Origin: Paraburkholderia sp. BL23I1N1
GTDB taxonomy: Bacteria > Pseudomonadota > Gammaproteobacteria > Burkholderiales > Burkholderiaceae
Assembly: GCF_003610295.1 (NCBI RefSeq)
Contig: NZ_RAPV01000001.1
Span: 6,696,001-6,760,000, forward strand
Direction: 5' to 3'
Length of the DNA stretch: 64,000 nt
A program made the translations under genes and the position numbers. This document shows positions 17,132 through 26,186 of this stretch, piece by piece (positions within the stretch are counted from its first letter, which is position 1; each line of letters starts with the position of its first letter). Below the pieces are notes generated by a model. That model was not told the origin of the DNA. It was given only the letters and a program-made list of their open reading frames with translations, and ran no database searches.

Positions 17132-17150
17132 TTAACGTAACCTTAACGTT
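17132..17150. promoter_or_regulatory. Tandem CTTAACGT repeat, response-regulator-like site
   Basis: CTTAACGT occurs twice with an 11-base period (17132-17139 and 17143-17150). CTTAA-N6-CTTAA is the form of PmrA/BasR/QseB-type boxes recognised by OmpR-family response regulators. It lies about 60 bases before the start of the small exported protein at 17070. The matching regulator is not in the window. Confidence 0.5.
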
Positions 17151-17301
17151 GCGATCGAACGCATGAGTCCGCATTCCAGCGTACTCTTCCGATAAATCGC
17201 GCCGCTTCGCATCGGTTCCGTGTTTCAAGCAGAATAGGCTGAATAGCGTCTCCGGAATAGTTATGCGTGGGGATCGGCACCGCACGAAAAGGAATGCATC
17301 A

Positions 17302-17490
17302 CTACCACCTTCGTATATTGCTCACTGATGAAGCCGGAATCGTGCGCACCGGTAGACTTTGATTGATACCGTGCGTTTTTGAAAAAACGCGCGCTGCGCC
17401 GATGGTTAAATCTGAACTGGTCGAATAGACGATCTTGTTCGATGCCACAGGTAGGCGTCCCTGCGGTGTTCCGTGGACGGAGAGCCGCAT
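17302..17490 (-). CDS. Small ORF of unknown function with a near-perfect ribosome-binding site
   Basis: The ATG at 17490 follows AAAGGAGG with a six-base spacing, one of the strongest ribosome sites in the window. The 62-residue product starts MRLSVHGTPQGRLPVASNKI and has no domain I recognise. The frame contains a short A/T-stem inverted repeat (17373-17390), which may mean that it is a remnant of a longer gene. It is divergent from the FAD monooxygenase, whose own start has only a weak ribosome site. Confidence 0.4.
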   Translation of the reverse strand: MRLSVHGTPQGRLPVASNKIVYSTSSDLTIGAARVFSKTHGINQSLPVRTIPASSVSNIRRW

Positions 17491-17509
17491 AATTCACCTC
17501 CTTTAACCT

Positions 17510-18649
17510 ATGAAAATCGTCATCTCCGGTGGATCAATTGCGGGACTTTCGAGTGCGCTCACGCTCAGTTGTATCGGACACGACGTGCACGTGTACGAGC
17601 GCTCGGAGGTCCCGTTGCGAGGACGAGGTGGCGGTGTCGCCGTGCTGCGTCATATGATGAAATTCCTTGAACAGCATGGCCACTACACCCAGCAAATGAT
17701 CAGCGTGCCGACGATCATGCGACGGCGTATCGACATCAATGGAAATGTGCTGTCCGAGGAGCCTGAGAAACTGCCGTTCTCCTCCTGGGACACCGTATAT
17801 CCATCGCTCTGCGCCATGCTGTCGAAAGACAGAATCTCGTACGGACAGGAAGTAATCAACTTTACTGAGCATGACGAAGTGATTGAGATTGACTTTGACC
17901 GCGGGGAAAGTGTTAGCGCGGACATTCTCGTCGCCGCGGATGGAATCGGCTCTCGCGCGCGGGCGAAGCTTTTCCCAGACTACGAATCAAGATTCGCAGG
18001 ATACGTCGCCTGGCGTGGCATTGTCGACGAATCGGCCTTCTCACCGGTGGAAATTGAAGCGCTCGTAAATAACTTCACCATGTTCCGTGAGCCGGGACAT
18101 ATGTTTATGGCATTCCTGATTCCCGGCCTCGACGGATCACTGGAGCCCGGCGGCCGACGCTTCAACTGGCTTTGGTATCGAAACGAAACGGATGAGGCGG
18201 CGATGCACCGACATCTAACGGACAAACATGGACATCGGCATCACGCATCTATTAGTCCCGGCCATCTATCAACTGAGTCCTTCGCGGAGTTGTGCGAACT
18301 GGCAACCCGGTATCTCCCCGTTACATTCCAGCAACTGGTACGCGAAACGCAGGCACCATTCTTCCAATCAATTTTCGACGCATTAAGTCCTGGCTTCTCT
18401 GTCGGACGGGTTGCGTTGATTGGGGATGCCGCCTGCACAGTCCGCCCCCATACCGCTTCTGGCACCTCGAAAGCAGCCGATGATGCCGTAGCATTGGCCG
18501 AAGCCCTATCGAGCAATTCCGAATTGCACGTCGAACAGGTACTCGCATTATGGGCAGCGCGTCGACGCGACGAAGTCGGCCGCTTACTTGCGAAAGGGCC
18601 GGAACTCGCTGCGTCCTTCGGGTTGGGAAACACCGATGATCGGCGTTGA
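17510..18649 (+). CDS. FAD-dependent monooxygenase (PHBH-like)
   Basis: The 379-residue protein has the FAD Rossmann motif GGSIAGLSSALTLSCIGHDV followed by the acidic end VYERS, the middle motif VAADGIGSRARAKLFPDY (DG motif), and GRVALIGDAACTVRPHTASG, the GD motif that binds the flavin ribose. This is a class A flavoprotein hydroxylase acting on aromatic or similar compounds. By eye the gene is less GC-rich than its neighbours, and it sits among gene remnants, so it may be acquired. Its end overlaps a dihydrolipoamide dehydrogenase fragment. Confidence 0.9.
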   Translation: MKIVISGGSIAGLSSALTLSCIGHDVHVYERSEVPLRGRGGGVAVLRHMMKFLEQHGHYTQQMISVPTIMRRRIDINGNVLSEEPEKLPFSSWDTVYPSLCAMLSKDRISYGQEVINFTEHDEVIEIDFDRGESVSADILVAADGIGSRARAKLFPDYESRFAGYVAWRGIVDESAFSPVEIEALVNNFTMFREPGHMFMAFLIPGLDGSLEPGGRRFNWLWYRNETDEAAMHRHLTDKHGHRHHASISPGHLSTESFAELCELATRYLPVTFQQLVRETQAPFFQSIFDALSPGFSVGRVALIGDAACTVRPHTASGTSKAADDAVALAEALSSNSELHVEQVLALWAARRRDEVGRLLAKGPELAASFGLGNTDDRR

Positions 18650-18791
18650 AAACGTTACTCTCGACATGGCCATAATGATTGCCCGCAAGAACGATATCGT
18701 CGAGAAAATTACCGGTGGTGTCGAATTTCTGTTCCGGAAAAACAAGATCACCTGGCTAAAGGCGCATCCGCGTCAACGCATCATACTTTAG
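18636..18791 (+). pseudogene. Dihydrolipoamide dehydrogenase (lpdA) internal fragment
   Basis: From ATG 18636 the plus frame reads MIGVENVTLDMAIMIARKND, then VEKITGGVEFLFRKNKITWL and KAHPR before a stop. The TGG(V/I)EFLFKKNKVTWLKG segment is characteristic of lipoamide dehydrogenase (E3) around residues 80-120. Neither the FAD-binding N-terminus nor the disulfide and C-terminal domains are present. The fragment overlaps the last 14 bases of the monooxygenase gene. Confidence 0.7.
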
Positions 18792-19359
18792 CGAGGCAGG
18801 CGAGCCCCGCCATCAACGTGTCCACCATTGCGCGCAGTCGAGCCCGGTATGGCTGCGCGGCGTTGTCGCCCGTCTGTAGCGTTCCGAGCCCAGCCGCAAT
18901 GAACATCGCATCCGCCCCGTCCCGATCGATGCCGGCCTCGCTGAGAAGCGTGTTCAGCAACGCGCGTATTTGCCTGTCCAGGGTCTGGAACGCTTGCGTC
19001 GCCAGCGCTTCGCGTGACGCGGTCAATTCGGCAATATGCGGCGACTGGGAAACAAGCCGATGCGTTTCGCCGATATAGCAGTCGAGTACATCGACGATCC
19101 GTTCGGTCGGCGGCGTGACGCCGCTCGCGATCTGCTCGGCGTTCGAAAGCGTGGTCGCGCAAAGCCGGTCGGCGATCGCAGCGAATAGCGCAGCCTTTGA
19201 ATCGAAAGAAAGATAAATCGTGCCTTTGGCGATACCGACCTCGCGCGCGATATCGTCAATAGAGGTTCGCTTGACGCCATAGCGCAGGAACAGCATTAAA
19301 GCCGAATCGAGAATCCGATCACGCTTGTCGCCACCGGGCAGGGTCGCGTCAGGCTGCAT
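18781..19359 (-). CDS. TetR-family transcriptional regulator
   Basis: The 192-residue product starts MQPDATLPGGDKRDRILDSA and shows the TetR helix-turn-helix ALMLFLRYGVKRTSIDDIAR followed by EVGIAKGTIYLSFDSKAALF. The start at 19359 overlaps the end of the upstream SDR gene by 11 bases, which indicates translational coupling; the longer open frame upstream is the SDR antiframe. It probably controls the SDR-TetR operon whose promoter lies at 20194-20222. The inducer is unknown. Confidence 0.9.
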   Translation of the reverse strand: MQPDATLPGGDKRDRILDSALMLFLRYGVKRTSIDDIAREVGIAKGTIYLSFDSKAALFAAIADRLCATTLSNAEQIASGVTPPTERIVDVLDCYIGETHRLVSQSPHIAELTASREALATQAFQTLDRQIRALLNTLLSEAGIDRDGADAMFIAAGLGTLQTGDNAAQPYRARLRAMVDTLMAGLACLAKV

Positions 19360-20167
19360 TTGGGAAAGACTTGCGAGGTCCGACGAGGATTTCGGAGACA
19401 CTGAGATCATGAGGCTGGGTAACCGCGTATAGAACCGCGCTGGCAATGTCATCGGGCGACGCAAAGATGGACGAAGCGTGAGTGTGAAGTTTCTCGAGCA
19501 TCGCGTCCGATAGTACGCCACCGGTCTTGAACTCGGCCGCGATACCGAACGATTTGAACATGCCATTGACGAATTCAGGCGGATAGTGCCGCCCGAAATT
19601 GGTGGCCACCGCGCCTGGCATGATGGTTACCACGCGTATCGGTTCGTCCGCGAGTTCGTGGCGCAATGCCCGGCAGACCGAATTGGCCGCCGCCTTCGTC
19701 GCGCCGTAGACGTGATAGGCGTTGCCTTCACCCGCGTACGAAGAAATGGTCACGATATGCCCGTTGCTCGCGGTCTCACGCATAACACGGATTGCGGACC
19801 GACTACCGGCGAGTACGGCGATCACGTTCGCCTCGAACATGGCCTGCCAGTCCGACGTCTTGCCGTCTGCAATGGTGCCCGGATGGTGAACGCCAGCCGC
19901 ATTGACCATGATGTCGAGGCGCCCGGTTCGGCTGGCCGCCTCGGCGACGAAAGCGTGCAATGCGTCGTAATCGTGCAGATCGAAAGCACCGATACTTGCT
20001 TTGCCGCCGGCGGTTTCGATTGACCGGGCAACTTCCTGCAGCCGCTCTGAACTGCGCCCGGCGATGAAGACGTGACTGCCCTCGCCTGCGAGGCGACGCG
20101 CAATCGCCTTACCGATGCCGGAAGACGCGCCTGTAATGACCGCTGTTTTGCCCAGAAGGGTGTCCAT
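19349..20167 (-). CDS. Short-chain dehydrogenase/reductase (SDR)
   Basis: The 272-residue classical SDR has TGASSGIGKAIARRLAGEG, then VNAAGVHHPG, a catalytic serine segment IVTISSYAGEG and YGATKAAANSVCRA (YxxxK). The start at 20167 follows GTGGAG with seven-base spacing; the ATG at 20197 lies in the -10 box. It forms an operon with the TetR gene. The substrate is unknown. Confidence 0.9.
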   Translation of the reverse strand: MDTLLGKTAVITGASSGIGKAIARRLAGEGSHVFIAGRSSERLQEVARSIETAGGKASIGAFDLHDYDALHAFVAEAASRTGRLDIMVNAAGVHHPGTIADGKTSDWQAMFEANVIAVLAGSRSAIRVMRETASNGHIVTISSYAGEGNAYHVYGATKAAANSVCRALRHELADEPIRVVTIMPGAVATNFGRHYPPEFVNGMFKSFGIAAEFKTGGVLSDAMLEKLHTHASSIFASPDDIASAVLYAVTQPHDLSVSEILVGPRKSFPNAA

Positions 20168-20193
20168 CGGATGCTCCACGTTGTCTGAAATGA

Positions 20194-20222
20194 ACATTAT
20201 TCCAATCTGGTCATTTGGTCAA
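20194..20222 (-). promoter_or_regulatory. Promoter of the SDR-tetR operon, with repeat elements
   Basis: On the minus strand TTGACC (20217-20222) and TAATGT (20194-20199) are separated by 17 bases, a good sigma-70 pair. TGACCA occurs twice in the -35 and spacer part (TGACCAAATGACCA), a possible binding site for the TetR protein of the operon. Confidence 0.55.
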
Positions 20223-20542
20223 ACTGATTCTTCGAGCTTGCGTTGGGGGGCGGTTGGACCGGACAGTCGCGTGCCGCGGCAACGGACGCTGCAGATTTGA
20301 TCGGGAAGCCGCACGTAACCAGTAGACCCAGTCGCGCCAACCCGCCATACGCCGCCACGGTCTGCTCCTGGCAATCGCGGGGTTTTCTGGGCAGTGCGCC
20401 TGACGACGGTATAGACTCAAAACCAGGCAGGTGAATTGATCATGAGGAGCACCTGGCAGGTGTTCGGTGGGCCAGTTGCGTTGCGATGCGTCAAGACGTC
20501 TGTTTGCGGCCAAATGCGCCGGGCAATGTCGGAGGTATTCAA

Positions 20543-21283
20543 ATGTGTGATGTGTGTGGTGACGCGCAGCACGAGCCTCAGGTATCGCGCAGATGTTTCC
20601 TGAAGACCGGCGCACTCGCGGCGCTCCTACCATGGAGCGTGAGCGCCGCTATCGCGGCCAGCCCGCCAGCGCCAGGCGTATCGCCACCGCAAAACTCGAT
20701 CGCGCCTGCGGATGCGTTGAAGCGGCTGATGGAGGGCAACGCGCGCTACGCCGCCAACACGCCGAACGAGCGCGACTTCTCATCGGGTCGCGCCGCCCGT
20801 GTGCAGGGGCAGTATCCGGTCGCCTCGATCCTGAGCTGCGCCGATTCGCGCGTGGCGCCCGAGTTCGCGTTCGATCAGGGGCCGGGCGATCTCTTCGTTT
20901 TACGCGTCGCGGGCAACGTCGTGAACCCGGATATGCTTGCATCCCTCGAATACGGCTCCGAGTTCCTCGGCGTGCCGCTCGTCATGGTGCTAGGCCATAC
21001 CGGATGCGGTGCGGTCGACGCCGCAATCAAGGTGCTAAAGTCCAAGGCTGTCGTTCCGGGCCATTTACCGGAACTCATCACCGCGATCAAACCGGCCGTC
21101 ATCGCCGCCGAGGAGACGCAGACCGGCAACCTGGTGGACAACGCGGCCACCGAGAACGTGCGACGGCAGGTGGCTCGACTGAAGCGCACACCGTCGATCG
21201 TCCAGAAACTCTACGCGGACAAGAAGATCGACATTGTTGGCGGCATGTATGACCTCGCCACCGGCAAGGTCGCACTCGTCTAA
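20543..21283 (+). CDS. Beta-class carbonic anhydrase with Tat signal
   Basis: The 246-residue enzyme hydrates CO2 with zinc. It has the beta-class ligands C99, D101 and R103 in SCADSRVAPE and H152 and C155 in GHTGCGAVD. The N-terminus carries a twin-arginine signal SRRCFLKTGALAALLPWSV, which predicts export to the periplasm; periplasmic beta-carbonic anhydrases occur in several Burkholderia-like species. The start at 20543 lies seven bases after GGAGG. The gene stands alone. Confidence 0.92.
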   Translation: MCDVCGDAQHEPQVSRRCFLKTGALAALLPWSVSAAIAASPPAPGVSPPQNSIAPADALKRLMEGNARYAANTPNERDFSSGRAARVQGQYPVASILSCADSRVAPEFAFDQGPGDLFVLRVAGNVVNPDMLASLEYGSEFLGVPLVMVLGHTGCGAVDAAIKVLKSKAVVPGHLPELITAIKPAVIAAEETQTGNLVDNAATENVRRQVARLKRTPSIVQKLYADKKIDIVGGMYDLATGKVALV

Positions 21284-21803
21284 ACGGGGGGACTGCGGCG
21301 TGCGCGAGACCGAATGACCGAAGTCCGGCCGTCACCACCCTCGCGCAAGCCCTACCTGGACGCGTGATCGGCCACGGGCCTATCCTTGCGACACCGCGGT
21401 GCGAGAACCGCGTTCTACCTCCCCAGGTTTCTTTCGCTTCCTTTCACTTGTCAGCGATGCGTGAAGGCACATCTGTCCGGCTTCGGGAATGCGCGCGCAG
21501 GGAATATGCGTTCGCTCGCCTGCGTGTCGCGACGGCCCGTCTTATGCGCGCGGATTCGTCTGTTGAAAGGGCGCTCGCGACTTGCTGGGTAAACGCCTGG
21601 GCGAGCGCGATAGGTGATCTTCACTTTCAAGGATTCGTCGAGGGACGAGTCAGACGCAGGTTGAGGCGGTGATCGTTCGGAGTTCTTGCATTGGGGACTC
21701 AGGATTTATGTCAGTCCTGCTTGCCAGTCTTCGAAACACGCGATTGTTGATACGTGGCTCGCGTGATTAAATACCCGGTCCACCTCCACGCCTCCAACCC
21801 TTC
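21284..21803. other. Intergenic region, only a doubtful ORF
   Basis: About 520 bases without a firm gene. A plus frame at 21457-21672 starts MREGTSVRLRECARREYAFA and has protein-like composition (VERALATCWVNAWASAIG), but no ribosome site or known domain. I leave it uncalled. Confidence 0.3.
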
Positions 21804-22373
21804 ATGTCTTTTTTCAAGTCCGTCACGCTGAATACCCCGCGTCTCATTCTGCGGCCGCCTCGTCATGAGGATGTGCAGGCGTTGTTCGCGATCTGGTCGG
21901 ACCCGGATGCGATGCGCTATTTCTCGTTTCCGGCAATGACCGGCTTAGATCAGGCCACTGAGCGTGTCACGCGTTTATTGAAGACGTCAACGGAAGGCGA
22001 GGCCCTCGTCTGTGTAGTCGAGTTGCGGGCAACTGGCGCCGTTCTCGGACATTGCGATCTCTTCAACGTGAACGAACAATGCCGTCGAGCGGAGATAGGC
22101 TTTAGTCTGCAACGCAATCATTGGGGAAGTGGGTATATGACCGAGGCGGCTTCCGCACTGATTGAGCACGCGTTCGACACGTTGAGTCTGCGGCGGATCG
22201 AGGCGGATATCGACCCACGCAATGCCGCATCGGCGCGGCTTCTCGAACGGCTCGGATTTGCGCGCGAAGGGTTGCTGCGCGAGCGCTGGATAGTTGGCGA
22301 CGAGGTATCGGACAGCGCGTTGTATGGGCTGCTCGAAAGGGATCGTCGTGCGAACGCGATGCGCAGCGCATAG
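21804..22373 (+). CDS. GNAT-family N-acetyltransferase (RimJ/RimL-like)
   Basis: The 189-residue protein starts MSFFKSVTLNTPRLILRPPR, the usual start of RimJ/RimL-type GNATs, and contains AEIGFSLQRNHWGSGYMTEA (acetyl-CoA binding, Q/RxxGxG/A region) and DPRNAASARLLERLGFAREG. It acetylates an amino group on a protein N-terminus, antibiotic or small molecule; the target is unknown. Confidence 0.9.
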   Translation: MSFFKSVTLNTPRLILRPPRHEDVQALFAIWSDPDAMRYFSFPAMTGLDQATERVTRLLKTSTEGEALVCVVELRATGAVLGHCDLFNVNEQCRRAEIGFSLQRNHWGSGYMTEAASALIEHAFDTLSLRRIEADIDPRNAASARLLERLGFAREGLLRERWIVGDEVSDSALYGLLERDRRANAMRSA

Positions 22374-22592
22374 AAAGCGCCTAAGACGCGTTGCGTTGGC
22401 AGCAGATCGCCCCACCAATGTGTCGCCAACGTGCATCGCAGTCCGTTTTTTATCGCACACTGTCGCTCAGGCGCCCGTTGCACGGTATGCTTGGCTCTGC
22501 ACACGGTATGGTGCCGAGTCCGAGTCGGTGGATTCACGCGTCAATCGCTCGGCGATGCGAATAACCACAGTCATATTGTCGGAGAGGGGCAC

Positions 22593-23996
22593 ATGAGCAC
22601 GACCATCTCAATCGAAGAACCGCCTCGCATCATCGGGATCGTTACCAAGGTCTACTCAAGTTTGTTGATCATTGGTTTTGCGCTCATTCCCGCCTACCTG
22701 ATTGCCTATCTGGCTTTCTTTCAAGACCCAAGCCTGAAGTTCGAAAACCACGCGTTCCACGAAATCGCAATCGCAGCGGCGACGCTCGAGGGGCTGTTTG
22801 TCACCTATGTGACATGGCGCTGCTATCTGTCGTCGGGCGAACCGCTGTTGCGCTGGCTGACTTTGGGCTTTCTGGGCTTTGTACTGGTCTATGCGCTGCA
22901 CGGCGCGTTCACCGGCATGGCTCACCATAATATCTGGCTATTCCTGCTCTACGGCCCGGCATCGCGTCTGGTGATGTCGGTGCTGCTGTTTGTCGGACTC
23001 CTCTCGTATCACCGCGCGCCGGACGCGATCGAGCGGCGCTCGAAGGCGGGCCCGTGGCTGATGTGGGTCGTCGTGTTCGTCCTGATCGACCTGGTCGTCG
23101 GACTCATTGCGAACTCGCCCATTGCGGGCGACCTCGCGGTGCGACTCTCCATGGAAGGCGGGGCGCTCATCTTCTCGACGCTGAACGTCATGGCGCTGAT
23201 GCTGCGTCGCATTCGCTCGCCGCTGATGGTGATCTACGGCATCTCGATCACTGCCTTCGCGTTTTCGTCTCTCGCGTTCATTCTCGGCAAGCCCTGGAAT
23301 CACATGTGGTGGCTGGCGCACGCGATCTTCGCCGCCGGCTTTTTCCTGCTGAGTTATGGCGTCGTCCAGGCGTTTCGCACAACGCGCTCCTTTTCGACGA
23401 TCTACAGCCAGGAAGAACTGATGGCACGCCTCGCCGAGGCGATGGCACGCACGGAAAGCGCGCTGCAGGAACTCCAACGCACCAATCACAAGCTCGAGCA
23501 CCTCGCCGCGACCGATCCGCTGACGGGCGCTGCAAACCGGCGCGAGTTTATCCAACTCGTGGAGACGGAAATCGCACGCGCGAGGCGTGAGGGGGCGCCG
23601 TTCTCGCTGCTGGCACTGGATCTCGACAACTTCAAATTAATCAACGACAACTACGGCCATCAGGTGGGTGACGAGGTGTTGCAGCGATTCGTGCAGAAAT
23701 GCCTTGATGCCATTCGCCCCTATGACGGCGTGGCGCGGGTTGGTGGCGAAGAGTTTATGGTGCTGTTACCTAAAGCCGCGCTGGAAGCCGCACGGTCGAT
23801 CGCGGAGCGCGTCCGCGGCGCCGTGGCCACCGAGGAGTTCTATACCGGAACCGGGCGGGCCGTCGCCGTTACCGTCAGTGTTGGCATCTCGGAGTTCGGA
23901 CGGGACGGCGACACGATCGACACCCTCTTACGCGTCGCCGATGAGCGGCTTTACAAGGCCAAACACAATGGCCGCAACCGCGTGGTGGCCGGATAA
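22593..23996 (+). CDS. Membrane-bound diguanylate cyclase (GGDEF)
   Basis: The 467-residue protein has about seven hydrophobic segments in its first 270 residues, a coiled-coil linker (LMARLAEAMARTESALQELQ) and a C-terminal GGDEF domain starting DPLTGAANRREF. The active-site loop is GGEEF at residues 384-388, an active form. No obvious RxxD inhibitory site precedes it (PYDGVARV). It would make cyclic-di-GMP from two GTP in response to a signal sensed by the membrane domain. The start at 22593 follows GAGAGGGG. Confidence 0.9.
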   Translation: MSTTISIEEPPRIIGIVTKVYSSLLIIGFALIPAYLIAYLAFFQDPSLKFENHAFHEIAIAAATLEGLFVTYVTWRCYLSSGEPLLRWLTLGFLGFVLVYALHGAFTGMAHHNIWLFLLYGPASRLVMSVLLFVGLLSYHRAPDAIERRSKAGPWLMWVVVFVLIDLVVGLIANSPIAGDLAVRLSMEGGALIFSTLNVMALMLRRIRSPLMVIYGISITAFAFSSLAFILGKPWNHMWWLAHAIFAAGFFLLSYGVVQAFRTTRSFSTIYSQEELMARLAEAMARTESALQELQRTNHKLEHLAATDPLTGAANRREFIQLVETEIARARREGAPFSLLALDLDNFKLINDNYGHQVGDEVLQRFVQKCLDAIRPYDGVARVGGEEFMVLLPKAALEAARSIAERVRGAVATEEFYTGTGRAVAVTVSVGISEFGRDGDTIDTLLRVADERLYKAKHNGRNRVVAG

Positions 23997-24121
23997 AAGC
24001 GGTTAACTTTGAAACGCATCGGCGCCTACGGGTTTTCCCCGATCCCGACCTATGTCGAATCCGGCATCGCCAAATCGTCGTAGGGGTATGTTCAACTTCT
24101 CCAGTGAAAGGCGAGCACACC

Positions 24122-24568
24122 ATGACTACCGGAACAATTCGTCTCCATCGCGTCTTGCGCGCGACTCCCGAACGCATCTATCGCGCCTTCCTCGAACCCG
24201 ATGCGATAGCGAGGTGGCTGCCTCCCTACGGGTTCACCTGTCAGGTCCACCACATGGATGCCCGCGTGGGTGGCACTCACAAGATGTCTTTCCGTAACTT
24301 CGGCACCGGCAATAGCCACTCGTTCGGCGGCGAGTACATCGAACTGGTGCCGTTCGAGAAAATCCGCTACTCGGACCGATTCGATAACCCGAACCTGCCC
24401 GGCGAGATGCACGTCACTGTTTCATTACATCAGGTGTCTTGCGGAACGAAACTCTCCATCGTGCAGGAGGGTGTGCCCGAGGTCATTCCTGTAGAGATGT
24501 GCTACCTCGGCTGGCAGGAGTCGCTGGTTCAGCTGGCAAAGTTAGTTGAGCCCGAGATTCCTGACTGA
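24122..24568 (+). CDS. SRPBCC protein of the AHSA1/activator-of-Hsp90-like type
   Basis: The 148-residue product begins MTTGTIRLHRVLRATPERIY and continues RAFLEPDAIARWLPPYGF, the AHSA1 pattern (xRxxxAPxExVWxAxTDPxxLxxWxxP). A conserved EYIELVPFEKIRYSDRFD follows. It is a small lipid- or ligand-binding START-like protein, often encoded with ArsR regulators, but none is present here. AAAGGCGAG precedes the ATG at 24122. Confidence 0.85.
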   Translation: MTTGTIRLHRVLRATPERIYRAFLEPDAIARWLPPYGFTCQVHHMDARVGGTHKMSFRNFGTGNSHSFGGEYIELVPFEKIRYSDRFDNPNLPGEMHVTVSLHQVSCGTKLSIVQEGVPEVIPVEMCYLGWQESLVQLAKLVEPEIPD

Positions 24569-24697
24569 CGACACCCGCACAGGCGTGCACCTCGTTGCGC
24601 GAGGTGCCGCCGTCGACCGGATGGTTTTGCGCGCCGCGGCGCCGTTCACGTCGCCAGTCACGGCGAACCCGTACTGATCGTGAAGGGAGGAAACGTC

Positions 24698-26071
24698 ATG
24701 CCGAAAGCATCAGCACCACTTCCGATCGATCCACTTCACGACATCGATCTGCAATACGGCAGGTTCAATAAGACCACGGCCCTCGACCTCAGCAAGGCGT
24801 TCGATAATTTCAAAGAAAACGGCACATCGGGACACCTGTGTGTGTTTTTCCACGGCGGATTGGTATCGGAAGCGGCTGGTCTAAGCACTGCCGGCCAGTT
24901 GATCGAGGGCTACACCGACAGCGGCGCCTACCCATTCTTCTTCATCTGGAAGGCCGATCTACTGACTACGGTGGAAGCGATTCTCGAGCCCTATCGCGAC
25001 GATCCGGGTTTCATCAATGCCGCCAACTATGCAGTGAATACAGTGGCCCGCAAGATCTGCGCGGTGCTCGACACTGATCAATCGCTCAAGGGGCAGCGAC
25101 CATCGGCCAAAGTCGGTAAGGCGGCGCCAATGACCCTCAAGGCGTTGGCGTCTTCCACCAAACTCTACGACAACGCTTGGGCGAAGCGTGCAGGAGCACA
25201 GCTCCCCTGTTCGAGCACTGAACTGGATCAGTTTGCGCAATGGTTGGTAACTGCCGGGAAGGCGGTTCCCGAGAAGCGCCGTCTGTTTTCCCCCAAGCAT
25301 CTCGGCGGGCCGCAAAATCCTCTTGCAAGAATCATTCAGCGACTGAATTCTGGGCACGATCACGGCTTGTATACGACGGTTGTCGAAGAACTCTTCATCG
25401 CGGCGGGGCTGGCCGAGCGCCTGGGCTCACCAATCTGGGGGGAAATGAAGCGGTTCATCGACGACTCGTTCTCGAATGACGCCGACGCGGGTGGCACCGC
25501 GTTCCTGAACCACTTATGCGACGCGTGGGACAAAAATCCGCAACTCCGGGTCACGCTGATTGGTCACAGTGCGGGCGCGATCTACGTGCAGCGCTTCATC
25601 GAAGCACTCGATGCGCGGCTTCCGGCATCCTCAACGCAGCGCGTTGAAGTGATCATGCTGGCAGCGGCCATCACATTCGACCGGATGAATGTCGGATTGC
25701 CGATACTGCGCAAGCGTGTCAGTGGGCTCCGGGTCTTCGGGCTCGACAACAAGACCGAGGGTTCCTATTGGGAAGTGCCACTGGTCTACAACAAGTCGCT
25801 GCTTTATCTAATTTCATCGCTCTGCGAGGCCGACCCGAATGCGGATAAGCCGCTAGTCGGGATGCAGCGATACTGGAAAGGGACGGCGCCCTATACCGAC
25901 GCCGGTATCCTGGCCGCTGCCGAATTTATTCAAACGACAAGAGCCGTCTGGTCACCCACCAAACCAGGTGCGAAGCCAGGTTATCAATCCCATGCCAAAA
26001 GACATGGCGGCTTTGCGGAGGAAGAGGAAACCAATCGGAGCGTTTGTTTCGTATTGCAGAACGGTTTTTGA
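24698..26071 (+). CDS. Unusual alpha/beta hydrolase-like protein
   Basis: The 457-residue soluble protein has an early oxyanion-type loop CVFFHGGLVSEAAGL (H52) and a nucleophile elbow VTLIGHSAGAIYVQRFIEAL with S291, both features of alpha/beta hydrolases. About 230 residues separate them, far more than in typical esterases, so a large insertion (YAVNTVARKICAVLDTDQ onward) replaces the usual core order. The acid and histidine of the triad may lie near LRVFGLDNKTEG and the C-terminal H. I recognise no named family. It follows GGGAGG, and the gene stands alone. Confidence 0.7.
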   Translation: MPKASAPLPIDPLHDIDLQYGRFNKTTALDLSKAFDNFKENGTSGHLCVFFHGGLVSEAAGLSTAGQLIEGYTDSGAYPFFFIWKADLLTTVEAILEPYRDDPGFINAANYAVNTVARKICAVLDTDQSLKGQRPSAKVGKAAPMTLKALASSTKLYDNAWAKRAGAQLPCSSTELDQFAQWLVTAGKAVPEKRRLFSPKHLGGPQNPLARIIQRLNSGHDHGLYTTVVEELFIAAGLAERLGSPIWGEMKRFIDDSFSNDADAGGTAFLNHLCDAWDKNPQLRVTLIGHSAGAIYVQRFIEALDARLPASSTQRVEVIMLAAAITFDRMNVGLPILRKRVSGLRVFGLDNKTEGSYWEVPLVYNKSLLYLISSLCEADPNADKPLVGMQRYWKGTAPYTDAGILAAAEFIQTTRAVWSPTKPGAKPGYQSHAKRHGGFAEEEETNRSVCFVLQNGF

Positions 26072-26186
26072 TTGACCACTTTCGAACGCCTGTGGCACGG
26101 CGCGATTACTACGGTCAAAACGGGACCGAGCTTCGAATTCCTGGGCCCGGTCCCATACATATAGCGAATCAGTTGACGCTCACAGG

